Of a stretch of DNA of 64,000 bases, positions 20,812-33,227 are shown in pieces. The notes under the pieces are model-generated. The model was not told the DNA's origin. It made no database searches and saw only the letters and a list, made by a program, of their open reading frames with translations. The stretch is from NCBI GenBank assembly GCA_947044405.1, contig CAMRHE010000028.1, positions 6,192,501 to 6,256,500 on the forward strand, written 5' to 3'. Source of the DNA: Leptodactylus fallax (Eukaryota; Chordata; Amphibia; Anura; Leptodactylidae). The translations under genes and the position numbers were made by a program. The number at the start of each line of letters is the position of its first letter. Position 1 is the first letter of the stretch.

Positions 20812-23800
20812 ATTCCCTACTGGTGACTACAGAAAGGCAGAATTTTCTAAGGGAACTCTGGCTATGTGAGTAAACCTACTAAAATAAAGATCTATTAGGA
20901 AATCAATCTGCACGGAAGGTTGGACCAAAATGACAACATGCAGTACTGCACTCTGGTACCAAGCAGCCAAATCCATAAAATGCAATGTACCCTGCTGCAC
21001 AGAGAAGCCATTTTGGAAAACATTTGCTACTGTATATAAGACCATGTGTTTACTAGTACAACTCCCACAAGGAAAATCATTGGATCACGCTCTGCACAGA
21101 CACTGAACCAGCAAGGGCTACTGGAAGATGTGAGGTCAGGAGACAGAAATTTAAATGTAGCCACAGATAAAAAATCTTGTATTATAAATTTTGCAGTTCA
21201 AGATCAGTAGGAGATGAATTAAGAAAAGTTTTCCAACATTATGTGTATATTATGATTACATTGCAAAGATTTGCACATGTAGGATGTTCACGTAACTGCA
21301 CTCCTGGCACAGCTGGCTGTGATGTAAGTGGTATCACATGTTCTGAGTATTATGGAGAGTACAAAATAAATATAGTGTCAAATTGTAACAATCAGGGAAA
21401 GAAGGCTATGTTTGTAGCTTTGTTGCATTGTATCTATGGGGATAAGAGGCAATGGCCTAAGAAGGTATGAGTGATGTCATGGACTGTACTTTGACCGATC
21501 CTTTTTTCCCTTGATGGAATTGTCTATCAGACTGCCACATAGTGTTACTGATACAAGAAAAAGAGCATTTATGTTGGTTCTCACCCATAAAAACAGAGGC
21601 TGCTAGCAGGACCGCTTAGTAGTCTTGGAACGTTTTGCTCAATGTCTCCATAACCTGGAGTTTAAAGGAACATGTGACCTGGTTGCCTGTAATGGAGTAT
21701 ATTAGCACCAGTTAAGATGACAGTCCCTTTAGTTGTGTTGTCACAGTTAGAAAGCTATATTCAGCCCTAACACTCTTATTTTAAGAGCCACTCATACAAT
21801 CCTGCCAGTACTGATACAACCATGATGTTCGGACTACCACTTCCCTCTCTCTAAGTCTGGATACACACATTAAATTAATGTAAAATCCCCAATTTCAGCA
21901 AGAACAACCAACCATGTAATGTCTATAGGTGCATTCCCACTCTCCTCTGATGCCATATATTGGGGAAAACTATGGATGAGTATTTTGTATCTCAATATGC
22001 CTGCTCCTTTAGTTCTCCTGATAGAAGTGTCTGACAGTGACTTACTCCGGCTTTCTTGTTAAAAACACATGCATTCTCAACCAAACTGAGCATGCATGTG
22101 CTGGGTGGAGGGGAAGTGTGTCCGGAGGCATAACTGTGAGCCAAACAACTGTTTGCCCAACAGCTATTGGAAGTGTATGGTGGCAGAATCAGTGGAGCAA
22201 TGCCTATTAAATAATGCAAGGAGGTGGAATTGGTGGAAATAGTGAAAGTGAAAAGTTCTCTTTAAGACAGTGATGCCTGTAATTAGAACGGCATCAGAGA
22301 AGTTAATGGAGTAGGCTGACACAGATGCCAACATGACCCCCAGTTTCTGCCCACTCACTCCTTTCCGAAGAAGCAGGCTTGGAAGAAGAGCCATGAGAGA
22401 ACAGGGATGCTAGGGATGCATTTCTTTACCCCACCATATTGTAACGCACCCTATTGGGGAGACTAATAATGACCTTTTAGTTAAGGTACCGAGCAATTTC
22501 TTTAATAGAGAAGTTTTAACTTAATAATAACCTGAATCATTATTTTTTTGGGAATAGTCTCAATAAGCGTGGTGGACAAGATCGGTTAGCGTAACATCAT
22601 GGGTGAGTCTATGTGATTGGTCAACTAAGTATGATGTCTGTACACATAGCATACGAAACATGTAAAACTACCTTTTACTTTGTGGGGAAAGGGCACAAAA
22701 CTAAATCTTTACCCTAGGTGAAAGAAAACTATTAATAGAAGAATATTAAGGAATTTCTATGAAGACCATCCCCTAATATGTTCACCCTTGGCTCACCTAA
22801 GGTGAGCCTACACATTAAGATTAACATATATTGATACCAAGTCGACATAAAACAGGACATGAAATTATCCTACATTCCCATAATGTTGCTCTTAAGGAAA
22901 AGCAAAATTAAATTCCATAGATGAAGTTGGATGACAACCACAAATTCATTAAGTTGGCCGCTAAAACAATTCACGCATAACAAGAGAGAGAGTCAATGTC
23001 ATTTTTGGTGAATCAACTTAATAGCCTTAGTCATAAAAAAAATGTAAAAAGGGCTAATAGGTAATTTTACTTCCTAGAGAACGGTCTGGAGGAAAACATC
23101 CAGTGAGCTTCGCTGAAGAAGAAAAGCTTATTTTTGAAAGCCTTGATAATCAATTTGTGTTTTATCTATCTCCAGCCAGATTCGCTCCGTTCTTGGAACG
23201 CTCTTAATTTCTGCCTTAAAAGTTCCACACCTTTTGCCTATTGGGACTTTTGTATTATTGTCAGTTTCAAGAGTTAAATATTCCAGGAGGAATTTGTTAC
23301 TACATGGTGATACAGAAAGCCTGGAAACTCCAATATTGTTCTTAAATTGGCAGCAAGCGAACAAGGGACATGAAGGATGCTTCAGTACAATAACCTATTC
23401 CTCCTCTCCTGGGAGCCACTTGGCCAGCTTTCATCCTCATAATTATAATAAATTTGACATTTCATAGATAATATTGATTTCTGTATTTTAGCATTTCACC
23501 ATAGGTGACAGTCTAGCGTCAAGAATGAAATTTCTATTGATCTCCTGCGCATTAATCTCTCATGTGTATGTGATCATTTTTATAAGACCTTTTACTGCAC
23601 ATAAATCAATATTTCATATTTCCAGCTATACCGGAGGAGATGTCATATTTGTAAACTGTGAGTTGACACCTGCAATTCCTTCCTGTTCAGCTTCAACTGT
23701 TCAGTTGCAGTCGATTCAGGGTTGGGAAAGGATCAAGCACCAGAAGCAAGGTAGATGAAATGCAGGAATGTAGAATTCAGTAATTAGCCTAATGAAAAAA

Positions 23801-26164
23801 ATAAATAAATAAAACAATGCAATGCAAGAAAAGGGGAATTTTGCATGTTATTTTTGTAGACTTGATCTAAATAGTAATTCAATTTTTAAATTTGTATTTT
23901 TATATTTTCTATATATTTTATTGCATATTCTATTTTTAAATATTATTTTTTATTTAAAAAATATTATTTATTATTTAATTATCAATTATTTTAATTATTC
24001 ACAGTATGTGTTTTTTTTATTTAATATTCAATCTAGATTTTTTTTAAGTTAATGTTAAACTTTAAATTAATTTATTGTCTATATTTAATTATTACACTAA
24101 GTATATTTTATCAATGCTGTGATAGCAGATAGAATAAATAGAAGTAACACATTGTTATTATTAGCATGTAGTTATTATAAATCTGTGTGCAATAAACTGA
24201 TTTTTTTCTTTTTTACTTTCCAATTTCTCACTAATAAGGTTTATTGTAAATAAAATTTACTGATTGCAGCTCCGAGAATTCTTTAATTGTTTTTCTTTTC
24301 TTTTTTTTTTTCCCCAACTAATTAAACTGTGAGTATCCATGACCAATTTCTGGCAGCAGATTCTTTGTTAACTACGATTTGTTTTTATCTGCTAATTGTC
24401 TGTTAAACCCACACTGAACTTACAGAAGAGTTAGCCATTTATTTCATTGCGAGATTTAATTGAATGGAAGTAAACGCAATGGGCTAAATTAAACTTTCAC
24501 AGTGTAATAGAGGAGGAAAAAAATTAGTAAAATTAGTCGAAAAGATACAACAGGAAACAATTTCAATTCATCATATTTGGAATCACTTGTAATTAAATGG
24601 TAAGTTAATTTTACCAAACAGTTCCGTTTATGGCTATATGTTTTTGTTATCACACACAATTAAATAATTATTTAAAAAAAAAATACATTGACCAAAAATT
24701 CTTTAAAAAAATTATTTAAGATAGCGGTGATATAAAATGTATCATTTTAGAGGTAGGAAATAATTCTTTATGTTTTTTTTCTTTTTCTCAACAATTTCCC
24801 ATAGGCGCTGTTGACGTGCTATTATTTTAGATTACATGTCTTTTTGCTTCTTGCCTATTTCGAAAGGCCAACCCCACTTCGCTGCTGAAACATGTTCATT
24901 CTGTGAAAATGTGTCAGCGTATGACTGTTTGAACATGGTGAAAGACACATTATCAAAGTGTAACTGACTACTGTGGGACTGACTACATTTAGACAGCTAT
25001 GTGAAACGTTAACTCAATTGACACCGGCTGTATTAAAGTTAAAAAAAAAAAAAATCAAAACCGTGGCGAGGCGCTTCAATCAGCAGATCTGATGCTACCG
25101 ATGCTTACAAATTCTGTGCTTTGCATGAAGCTTATAAAAAAATCTAAGCGCACCCTAACGCACCTGAAATAAAATATTTTGTTTCCTATTATATACAGCA
25201 TTACGTTGCACACTCTTGTGTGTTGTCAACAGAAACCTCAGGTTTTCTTCTGACAGAAGCGGAATGATTTATGTGTTTGATTTCCCCCAGTAAAAGAATT
25301 TCCGTAAGGCAATATACGTCGCAGAAAATGCACTCATTATTTCAGTCACTCCCATAGTCTGGCTCACCTTGTACAAATTTTATTAATGTGTCATAAACTG
25401 AAAAAAAAAATATTAAACTAAATTTTTTTTAGATAAACTTATATTGCTAGTCACTTCAAGTGCACTGAATGGTATCTCGTGCGACACTGTATTTTGAAGA
25501 TATTCTGCCCTAGGAGCAAGGCTTTTACTTCTGGTTAGTAATAAACTGGAAATATCAACAAATATTATCAAGAAAGTCATCAAGATGGAGGATACAGTAG
25601 ATAACCGACACATCCATACCAGAGAGAACATAAAGTCTAGAGGAGCTACATATTAACAAGCACTAATAGTTAACACAGCGCCATCTGTTGTACATTTACC
25701 ATAGTTCCTCCCACATAAGCTGAAGTTGTTGCTATGCTCCAGTAGAGAATGCTTTCATAACACAGCATGGCACGACTTCCTAACACATGATAAAAAAAAA
25801 AAAAAAATAATAATAATAATACCAATGCCAAATGCCATCTGTTTTTAATTGCCAAACATGGAATACTTTTCATATCATCATGTTTTATGGACATTGTGAA
25901 TTGGGGGTAAGGAATGCCTTTTTGAAAAAAATTTTACAGTATATGGGCGCATGCGCATGACAGAGTTGTGTGTACAGCTCCTCAGTATGGAGCCACATGA
26001 CCTCTGTGTGCTGTCTTAAAGACTTCATTGGTACCATAGGCATGGGGATAATCTCTTCTAGAAGCATTGTCGCTACTTGAAGATACTTTGATAAATACAG
26101 ATGAATGTGAGATTGTGTGAATCTGATGAAGCATGATTTTTTTTTTTCTTTTGTCAAATTTATC
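20812..26164. other. Mostly non-repetitive DNA
   Basis: No gene recognised over about 5.3 kb. It includes a very AT-rich block (23860-24110) and a stretch with many TAAT-type motifs (24170-24560) that could be a conserved non-coding element. An A-run of 17 lies near 25791-25807. None of the frames has a domain. Confidence 0.45.
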
Positions 26165-26167
26165 TAA

Positions 26168-26768
26168 GGCAGGGTTCACACTACTGTTGGATATCCGTTA
26201 TTATAGTGTCCGTTAAAAAAAAAAAAACCCAAAAAACGGACACCTATCATAACAGATACTAGCGGACACTACTGATGTTAATGAGTCTGTTTTTTTAACT
26301 GATCCATTTAATGGACACATTAACATCAGTTAGTGTCCGTTAGTGTCCATTTTTTTTACTGTCCGTTTTTTTGCTTTTTTTTTTGTTTCTTTTTTTTTTG
26401 TTTCTGCTTTCTGAGCATGCGCAGAAAAAAAACGGACAATAATAACAGACAGTATAACTGTCCGTTACTCATAGACTTTAATGTTGAAAAATAACGGACG
26501 ATTGACGTCCGTCATGAAACCATTTTATTTAACGGACACAAAAGTCCTGCATGTAGGATTTTTTTGTCTGTGAAAAAAATGGACGTGATGGATTGGGTGT
26601 ATAACGGGCACTAATGGTCGCTAATGGACACCAGATAAAATTCCACTGAAATGAAAGGAAATTTTAATGGATTTCTGACGGTTCAGCTAGCGTCCATTGT
26701 TAAAATCTTGTAACTGACAATAGCAACAGACACTACTGACGGTCACCAATGGTAGTGTGAACGCCCCC
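26168..26768. mobile_element. PIF/Harbinger-like MITE, 601 bp, with TAA duplication
   Basis: TAA at 26165-26167 and 26769-26771. Ends 'ggcagggttcacactact' and, mirrored, 'ggtagtgtgaacgccccc'. The interior repeats 'agtgtccgtta' and 'aacggaca' in both orientations, so it folds on itself many times. Related in end sequence ('gggttcacact') to the elements at 27776 and 8585. Confidence 0.75.
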
Positions 26769-27261
26769 TAACAAAAAATACACATCATAGTAAAGGTGTA
26801 GTTTAACCTCCTCTGCAAAATCTGTAATGGGGCTCCCACCTACCTTGTGACAATTAGAATTGTAGTATATTTTATTTGGCAGAGGGACCTTTAGGGCTCC
26901 CTCAGGATCCAGGGCCAGGTGCATCTACCTGTGTATCCCCTATAGCTATGCTCCTGCATTATAGTGGAAGTCTTATGCACTTCTATGGAATATTTATTAT
27001 GGCTGTCTGTGTAGAGCATTATCTGCCAGCAAGTGTTTAGAGTTTAGATTCACATGGGGCACAATTTTAATAAGTGGAGAAAGAAGCATTTTTCTCCGAT
27101 GAGATATATTACTAAGTTTCTTATATTCACTTCTACTATTGATTTATGAAAATTTTATTTGAAAGGCAGTGATCATTCCATTTGCTCAATTATAGTATCA
27201 TTTGTCATTCATTGTTCTGAATATCTGTGTCAGTAATTTCCGTAATTAAAGAATAATGTTA

Positions 27262-27560
27262 GGCTAAGGCCCCACGTAGTGGGCCGCAGCAAAAAAGCAC
27301 TCTGGGAAAAACCACGGCAGAAACATATTGTGTTTTTTCCCGCAGCACTTGTGACAGAAAGTCCGCAGAAGTTTCCTCTGCGGACTTTCTGCTTCAATTA
27401 TACCAATAGGGAAACCACTGGTGTTTCCTTAGGGATAATTGACATGCTGCAATTTCCGAAATCGCAACGGGTTTTGGAAATCGTAACATTTCCACTGAGC
27501 TTATTTTTCTGCAATATGTGGATGGGATTCGCCCGTCTGCAGATCTACTGATCCAGACTG
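27262..27560. mobile_element. MITE, 'GGCTGAGGCCCC' family, truncated copy
   Basis: Left end 'ggctaaggccccacgtag'. Inside, 'gaaagtccgcagaagttt' and 'ctctgcggactttc' form a strong hairpin. The right terminus is not found, so the copy is truncated or highly diverged near 27560. Confidence 0.55.
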
Positions 27561-27775
27561 ACATCATCATAGACCCCTTCATCTATCGATCAACCAGTAT
27601 CTTTATCAGACCCCAAATTTATCTGCATTATAGACATTCTAGTCAGTTCAGTGAAAGAAAGAAAACTGCCTGGATGGTAATACTCGTAGCTAAAGTCTGT
27701 ATTTGTGCCAGTGTGTCCTGTTCCAGTATTGCTGCTCCTTGACAGTGCAGAGAAAGATTCTGGTTTTCTGTGTAA

Positions 27776-28111
27776 GGGTGGGTTCACACTTGTGCCGACG
27801 CTCCGTCCGTGACTGAATCCGACCTAAATGTCAGAAAACAGGATAGGGACTGGATAGGGAAAGGTTTGCGACGCTTTGCTTAAAAACCCCATTCACTTCT
27901 ATGGGTTTTTAAAGCAATACTCGGGTGTGCGCTTACACCCTCTGCGCCACAAAGCCGTTATTTTTCGTTGGAAACAAAGTTGGACATGCAGGACTTTGTG
28001 TCCGACGAAAAAAAACGGCTTCGGCTTCCCTTTCCAGTCCCTATCCTGATTTTCCGACATTTAGGTCGGATTCGCGGCGGAGGGCGTGCCGGCGCAAGTG
28101 TGAACCCACCC
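27776..28111. mobile_element. Palindromic Harbinger-like MITE, 'GGGTGGGTTCACACTTG' family
   Basis: Ends 'gggtgggttcacacttg' and, mirrored, 'caagtgtgaacccaccc'. The next blocks also mirror: 'aatccgacctaaatgtc' against 'gacatttaggtcggatt', and 'aggatagggactgga' against 'tccagtccctatcct'. Flanking triplets are TAA and TGA, compatible with a decayed TWA duplication. No coding content. Confidence 0.8.
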
Positions 28112-28470
28112 TGAGATGATATAAAACACCAAAAAATGACACACAAAACCCATAATAAAAATACAGATTTTTACTTAAACATATATAGATAAAAAAAAAA
28201 TAAAAGGGAGAAAGGTCACATAACAAAAGGTGCTGAGTCTGTATATAGTGTAACAAAACAATGACATACTATACTAACACATAATATCAAAGAATATTAA
28301 CTACGTAAGAGCTGTGCTGAGTACATGCATACAATATGTACAAGTACAAGTATGGAATAAATGTATATCATATACTGACACATACAGACCACAACTGCCT
28401 GACCCTATGCACACTTCGCTCCCACACTTCTTCTGATCCCCAGCAGAAGTGTGGGAAGATATTATGTGTT

Positions 28471-28478
28471 AGTATAGT
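28471..28478. repeat. Left target-site duplication of hAT element
   Basis: AGTATAGT, repeated exactly at 29746-29753. Confidence 0.92.
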
Positions 28479-28619
28479 CAGTGGAGTAACTAGGAATGGC
28501 TGGGCCCCAAGGCGAACATTTGACATGGGGCCCCCCCACGAACCGCCGCCCCTGACCACCTCCCCCCTGACCACCCCCCCTCCAACCCCCCCCCCACAAA
28601 AAAAAAACGCATTCCTGCG

Positions 28620-29130
28620 CACACTATTATATGCCATAGTGGCCCCTGCACACAGTATCATGTCCCATAGTGGCCGCTGCACACAGTATTATGTTCCATA
28701 GTGGCCCCTGCACACAGTATCATGCCCCATAGTGGCCCCTGCACACAGTATCATTCCCCATAGTGGCCCCTGCACACACTATTATTCCCCATAGTGGCCC
28801 CTGCACACAGTAGTATTCCCCATAGTGGCCCCTGCACACACTATTATTTCCCATAGTGGCCCCTGCACTGAGTATTTTGCCCCATAGTGGCCCCTGCACA
28901 TACTATTATTCCCCATAGTGGCCCCTGCACACAGTATCATGCCCCATAGTGGCCCCTGCACACAGTATCATTCCCCATAGTGGTCCCTGCACACACTATT
29001 ATTCCCCATAGTGGCCCCTGCACACAGTATCATTCCCCATAATGGCCCCTGCACACACTATTATTCCCCATAGTGGCCCCTGCACACAGTAGTATTCCCC
29101 ATAGTGGCCCCTGCACACACTATTATATGT
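28620..29130. repeat. 31-bp minisatellite inside the hAT element
   Basis: About 16 units, each containing 'ccccatagtggcccctgcac' followed by 'acagtatcatt' or 'acactattatt'. The two endings are interspersed. No interrupting unique sequence. Confidence 0.9.
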
Positions 29131-29156
29131 CCCATTGTGGACCACCCATGAACAAT

Positions 29157-29194
29157 TATTATACTCTGGAGTCTTTTCAGACCCCAGAGTATAA
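29157..29194. repeat. Hairpin 1 of the hAT element
   Basis: 'attatactctggagtct' against 'agaccccagagtataat', arms of 17 bases with one mismatch and a 4-base loop. Confidence 0.8.
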
Positions 29195-29432
29195 TGATCG
29201 GAGACCCAGGAGAGGATACAAACATAAAAAAACAACGTTGCTTACCTGTTCCTCGCTCCGGTGCATGCCCGTGCACTACTCCAGCCTTCTTCAATGTCGG
29301 ACCAGGTCAGCATCACGTGACGCGGGCCTGCGTCGCGACGCAAAATGACCAAACAGGCCCGAAGCCTGGAGAGCACAGGACAGGTAAGTACATTGTTTTT
29401 TATGTTCCCTCACCAACTCTGGGCCTCCGATT

Positions 29433-29470
29433 ATTATACTCCGGGGTCTGAAAAGACCCCGGAGTATAAT
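29433..29470. repeat. Hairpin 2 of the hAT element (perfect)
   Basis: Arms of 17 bases (attatactccggggtct and its exact complement) around the loop 'gaaa'. Related in sequence to hairpin 1. Diverged copies of this module occur at 7495-7525, 18890-18925, 32410-32440 and 48363-48436. Confidence 0.88.
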
Positions 29471-29745
29471 GATAGCAGAGATTGTGGTGTTCGGGCCGCG
29501 GCCTCACATACCGATCCCCGCTCCTGCTCACAGCCGCCTCCACAGAATTGGAAGCGCAGGCGGCCGTGAGTGGGACCTCGGGGAACGGTAAGTATATAGG
29601 GCCCGTTACCTGCTGGGGTTACTCCAGCAGGTAACGGACTATTAAAATAAAAAAAAAAAAAACGCATCGGGGGCCCGCGGGGCCCCGTAATGTCCCGGGC
29701 CCTGTGGCAGCTGCTACCGCTGCTACCCCGGTAGTTACGCCCCTG

Positions 29746-29753
29746 AGTATAGT
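29746..29753. repeat. Right target-site duplication of hAT element
   Basis: AGTATAGT, identical to 28471-28478. Confidence 0.92.
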
Positions 29754-29902
29754 ATGTCATTGTTTTGTTACACTAGACTCAGCACCTTTTGTTATGTGAC
29801 CTTTTACCATTTTACTTCTTTTTATCTATATATTTTCTGACTAATATAAAGATCTGTAATTCTATTATGGATTTTTGTGTCATTTTTTTGGTGTTTTGTT
29901 TG

Positions 29903-30548
29903 TAGTGGGTGTACAGTTCAACTCTGATGCTTTTGCTTTGTGATGGGCTCTCTGTGAGATTCTATGTGTACTGGCTCTCCTTGTGGAGATGCAACCAGTA
30001 AGGCAGTGCATCCTGGGAAAAGTATGCAAAGCACCTCCATCAATCAGCTATAACTTACAGGGAAACCTAGCAGTAAGTCTTCCATTTTCCTGTAGCGCCA
30101 CCACAGGGCAGTTTAAATATTAATGTTGTTGGCGTAATACACAAAAGGACAGGTCCTACTCTTTACTCTGGCCAAGAGATCAGGGACCGTCTTCTATAAA
30201 CTGAGAATTTCCTACTTCAAAATTGGTTTCTAACTAGTGACAGCAGGGGAAATTTATTGTGCCAATTTTTTTTGTGTAGATGGGTTATATTATGGCCACA
30301 TTTGCTGCAAAGATCATTCTTGTGCCAAATGTTTGCCATATCCCCAATATGCAAAAGTAGGCAAAGCAGGGCAGAGAGTGGGGTGGGCAAGAGCGGAGAT
30401 GCCTTGGCTAAACATAGATTATAACTCCCAGTTTTCTGGAGTGCTGGTGTAGATTTCCATTCTGGCGTATGGCGCATGATTTATTAGGAGCCTCGTGATA
30501 AATCAGGTGCACCTTGTGCCTGTTGGGGAAAGTGAAACAACAGTCTTA
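29903..30548. other. No recognised gene; possible MITE
   Basis: Nothing coding. 30225-30490 has the loose look of a MITE (it ends 'tttattaggagcctcgtg', similar in style to 44620-44720), but I could not define ends. Confidence 0.3.
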
Positions 30549-30740
30549 TGCTAGGTTCACCCCTGCGTTGGGGTTTCTGTCCTTTGGGTCCCAATCCACT
30601 TAAAAAGCAGTTACCTGCAGACACCCACAGACTATAATGGGGTCCTCTGGGTTTCCGCCCAAAAAATCTCTCCGCATTTCTCAAGCGGAATTAGGGATGG
30701 AATCCGCAAATGGTCATCAAACACAGGTGTGAACCTAGCC
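30549..30740. mobile_element. PIF/Harbinger-like MITE, 'TAGGTTCACACC' family, copy 3
   Basis: Ends 'tgctaggttcacccctgcg' and, mirrored, 'aggtgtgaacctagcc', with TTA on both sides. Core 'agactataatggggtcc' as in copies 1, 2 and 4. No coding content. Confidence 0.72.
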
Positions 30741-31329
30741 TTAATATATCTTCCCCAATATGTTTTGCTTTCCCAACAGAAAAGACATGCTACAGAATCC
30801 GCAAGAGATTTTTTTGCAATTTATGTGAATGAATTTTGTACTTTGTTGCAAAATTTCTAAATTCTGCAGCAACTGCGCTCTTCATCAGCACATATTATTT
30901 GAGTAGGAGCATCTTTCATGTAAAGATTTCTGTAATCTTTCTATGGTAAATTCTAAGTCAAATTAGACAAATGTGATGATAGCAATTAGTAAATAAAATA
31001 ATTAGGTTTACATTGTGAAAACTGTCAATATAATCCGTATTACACAAACTCCTTATTTGCGTCACTTCTACTTATTGTCAGTAATTGGAAACATTCTAGG
31101 TCACATTTAGATTTTCCAGCAAACAACATCTTGAAGATAGTGAGGAATGTATAAAATATGGAGACATTTTCAGAACTTTTCATTTTAAAGGCTTGTACGG
31201 TTGGTCAATATGTTTGCGCTATTAATAATTTTGACGAGTTGCCATCTTATTGAATTTTCCTTAACAGAAGATCTATGATCCACCACATTCTAGACAGAAA
31301 TATAGATGGATACTATATCCAAATCAGTG

Positions 31330-31600
31330 CTAAGCTCAATACAGAAATACAGTACCAGAACCAAGCACAATAAATGGGTACAGGACCAGAACAAAGCAAC
31401 GTTAATAAACACTGTACCAGAACCAAACTCAGTACCAGAACAACCGACAGCACATAAATACAGCACTAGAACCAAGCTCATAACATACAGTGACAGAACA
31501 CAAGTCACTATATAAATTGCAACACAAGAGCCAAGCTCAAACATGAATACATTGCCAGAACAAAGCTTATGACATAAATTCTACCCCAGAACTACTATCA
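31330..31600. repeat. Degenerate tandem repeat (about 28 bp)
   Basis: Irregular repetition of 'aatacagtaccagaaccaag' variants: 'cagtaccagaac', 'tgtaccagaacc', 'cagcactagaacc', 'cattgccagaac'. The period is near 28 bases but unsteady. An old, decayed minisatellite. Confidence 0.55.
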
Positions 31601-31849
31601 GTACATGTAAGAGAACTGCTATCTGGTTAACCCAATGCTATATAAGTTTGTACCACATGAAACTACATCTCCCACAATGACCTGCTCAATGCTAGGTATA
31701 TGCTAAAAGATGAATGCTACCTACCCATCAATACAACTATACTATTAGACTTCAGTACTGATTAGACAAGGTTAGACAGAGAATAAACATTTACAGAAAT
31801 ATTTAATAAACATTACATAATTTTCTCTTTTCCTCCCTTTTCTTATCCA

Positions 31850-32170
31850 TCTGGCCCAGACCATCATGACAACTTCTCCCAGCTTTGACAACTTATCTGC
31901 AGATTTTGTTGTCCAGATGTCTTCTGCTCCTCACTTTTACTGCACAACTATACATATAGTACTACACTGTGCTCCCTGAACATATGTACTGTATGTTACA
32001 CTGTGCTTTTGAATAAATTAATGCTCCCATATCCCCCTTGAAAAAGTATATGCCCACTCTGAGCCCCCTGAATAAACATATTCCTCTACTGTGCCTCTGG
32101 AATAAATGTATGCTGCGACTGTGCCCCGTGAATATATTTTTTGCAATCACTGTGCCTCCTGAATAGTGAA
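31850..32170. repeat. Fragment related to the hAT element at 58763-61125
   Basis: 'catgacaacttctcccagct' and 'gtcttctgctcctcactttt' parallel 'catgaccacttcttccagct' and 'catctttggctcctcacttt' at 58978-59048. After it comes a degenerate tandem repeat built on 'actgtgccccctgaataaat' (about 35 bases), like the decayed 'aataatgccccct' repeats of that hAT. Confidence 0.55.
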
Positions 32171-32408
32171 AGTAACAAAATCACAAGTTATAGGATCTAC
32201 AACTTTGGGGATAGGATGTTGATCCAGGGATTTAGTCCAATTGCCATATTTGGGGTTGGAAAGGATTTTTTTATGCTGATATGACAATTAGGAGTCGTTC
32301 ACATGGCGGAAAATGAAAAGGAATTCCTCTTCATTTTTCCCCGCCATTTTCCAGATGCAGGATACCCACGATGGGATGCCAATGCAGGGCATTGGCATTC
32401 AGTTGCAG

Positions 32409-33227
32409 CTTTCTGAAAAGACCCCAGAGTATAATAATCGTTCATGCGTGGTCCACTATGGGGCATACTACTGTGTGTAGGGCCACTATGGGGCATACTA
32501 CTGTGGGCAGGAGCCACTATGGGGCATACTACTGTGAGCAGGGGCCACTATGGGGCATACTACTGTGAGTAGGGGCCACTATGGAGCATAATACTGCGTG
32601 CAGGGTCCACTATGGGGCATAATACTGTGTGCAGTGTCCACTATGGGGCATAATACTGTGTGCAGGGGCCACTATGGGGCATACTACTGTGGGCAGGGGC
32701 CACTATGGGGCATACTACTGTGAGCAGGGGCCACTATGGGGCATACTACTGTGAGTAGGGGCCACTATGGAGCATAATACTGCGTGCAGGGTCCACTATG
32801 GGGCATAATACTGTGTGCAGGGTCCACTATGGGGCATAATACTGTGTGCAGGGGCCACTATGGGGCATAATACTGTGTGCAGGGGCCACTATGGGGCATA
32901 ATACAGTTCGCAGGGGCCGCTATGGGACATAATACCGTGTGCAGGGGCTGCTATGGGGCATAATACCGTGTGCAGGGGCCACTATGGGGCATAATACCAT
33001 GTGCAGGGGCCACTATGGGGCATAATACCGTGTGCAGGGGCCACTATGGGGCATAATACTGTGTGCAGGGGCCACTATGGGGCATAATACTGTGTGCAGG
33101 GGCCACTATGGGGCATAATAGTGTGTGCAGGAATGCGGTTTATGCGGGGGGGGTTGGGGGCAGCAGTTCGGGGGGGGCCCCATGTCAAATGTTCGCCTTG
33201 GGGCCCATCCATTCCTAGTTACGCCAC
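32409..33227. mobile_element. Inverted, truncated copy of the 28479 hAT element
   Basis: The right end 'ctagttacgccactg' is the mirror of CAGTGGCGTAACTAG, preceded by 'gtcaaatgttcgccttgggg', the same blocks as 28479-28540 on the other strand. The copy begins at 'ctgaaaagaccccagagt', that is at the loop of hairpin 1, so the distal third is missing. It carries its own 31-bp array. No target duplication can be checked because one end is gone. Confidence 0.8.
32440..33130. repeat. 31-bp minisatellite inside the inverted hAT copy
   Basis: About 22 units of 'ccactatggggcataatac' plus 'tgtgtgcagggg'. This is the reverse complement of the array at 28620-29130, with different common variants (here 'cataatactgtgtgc' and 'catactactgtgagc'). 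A block of about eight units is itself duplicated (compare 32490-32640 with 32670-32830). Confidence 0.9.

Larger units (their letters stand above)
28479..29745. mobile_element. 1267-bp hAT-type element carrying a 31-bp minisatellite
   Basis: Ends CAGTGGAGTAACTAGG and, mirrored, CAGGGGCGTAACTACC. Exact 8-bp duplications (AGTATAGT) flank it. In order it holds 'ccccaaggcgaacatttgac', a G/C-rich block, a 31-bp tandem array (28620-29130), a hairpin (29157-29194), a G+C-rich segment and a second hairpin (29433-29470). There is no transposase, so it must have been mobilised in trans. An inverted, truncated relative lies at 32409-33227. Confidence 0.88.
28123..29897. mobile_element. Palindromic element whose right arm is split by a hAT insertion
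   Basis: The left arm runs from 28123 ('aaaacaccaaaaaatgac') to about 28290; the right arm is its mirror image at 28459-28478 plus 29754-29897. Shared blocks include 'ggtcacataacaaaaggtgc', 'tgtaacaaaacaatgac' and 'atactaacacataatatc'. If 28479-29745 and one target copy are removed, the right arm becomes continuous. The spacer (about 28291-28458) holds a small hairpin, 'cccacacttcttctg' against 'cagaagtgtggg'. Family unknown. Confidence 0.85.
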
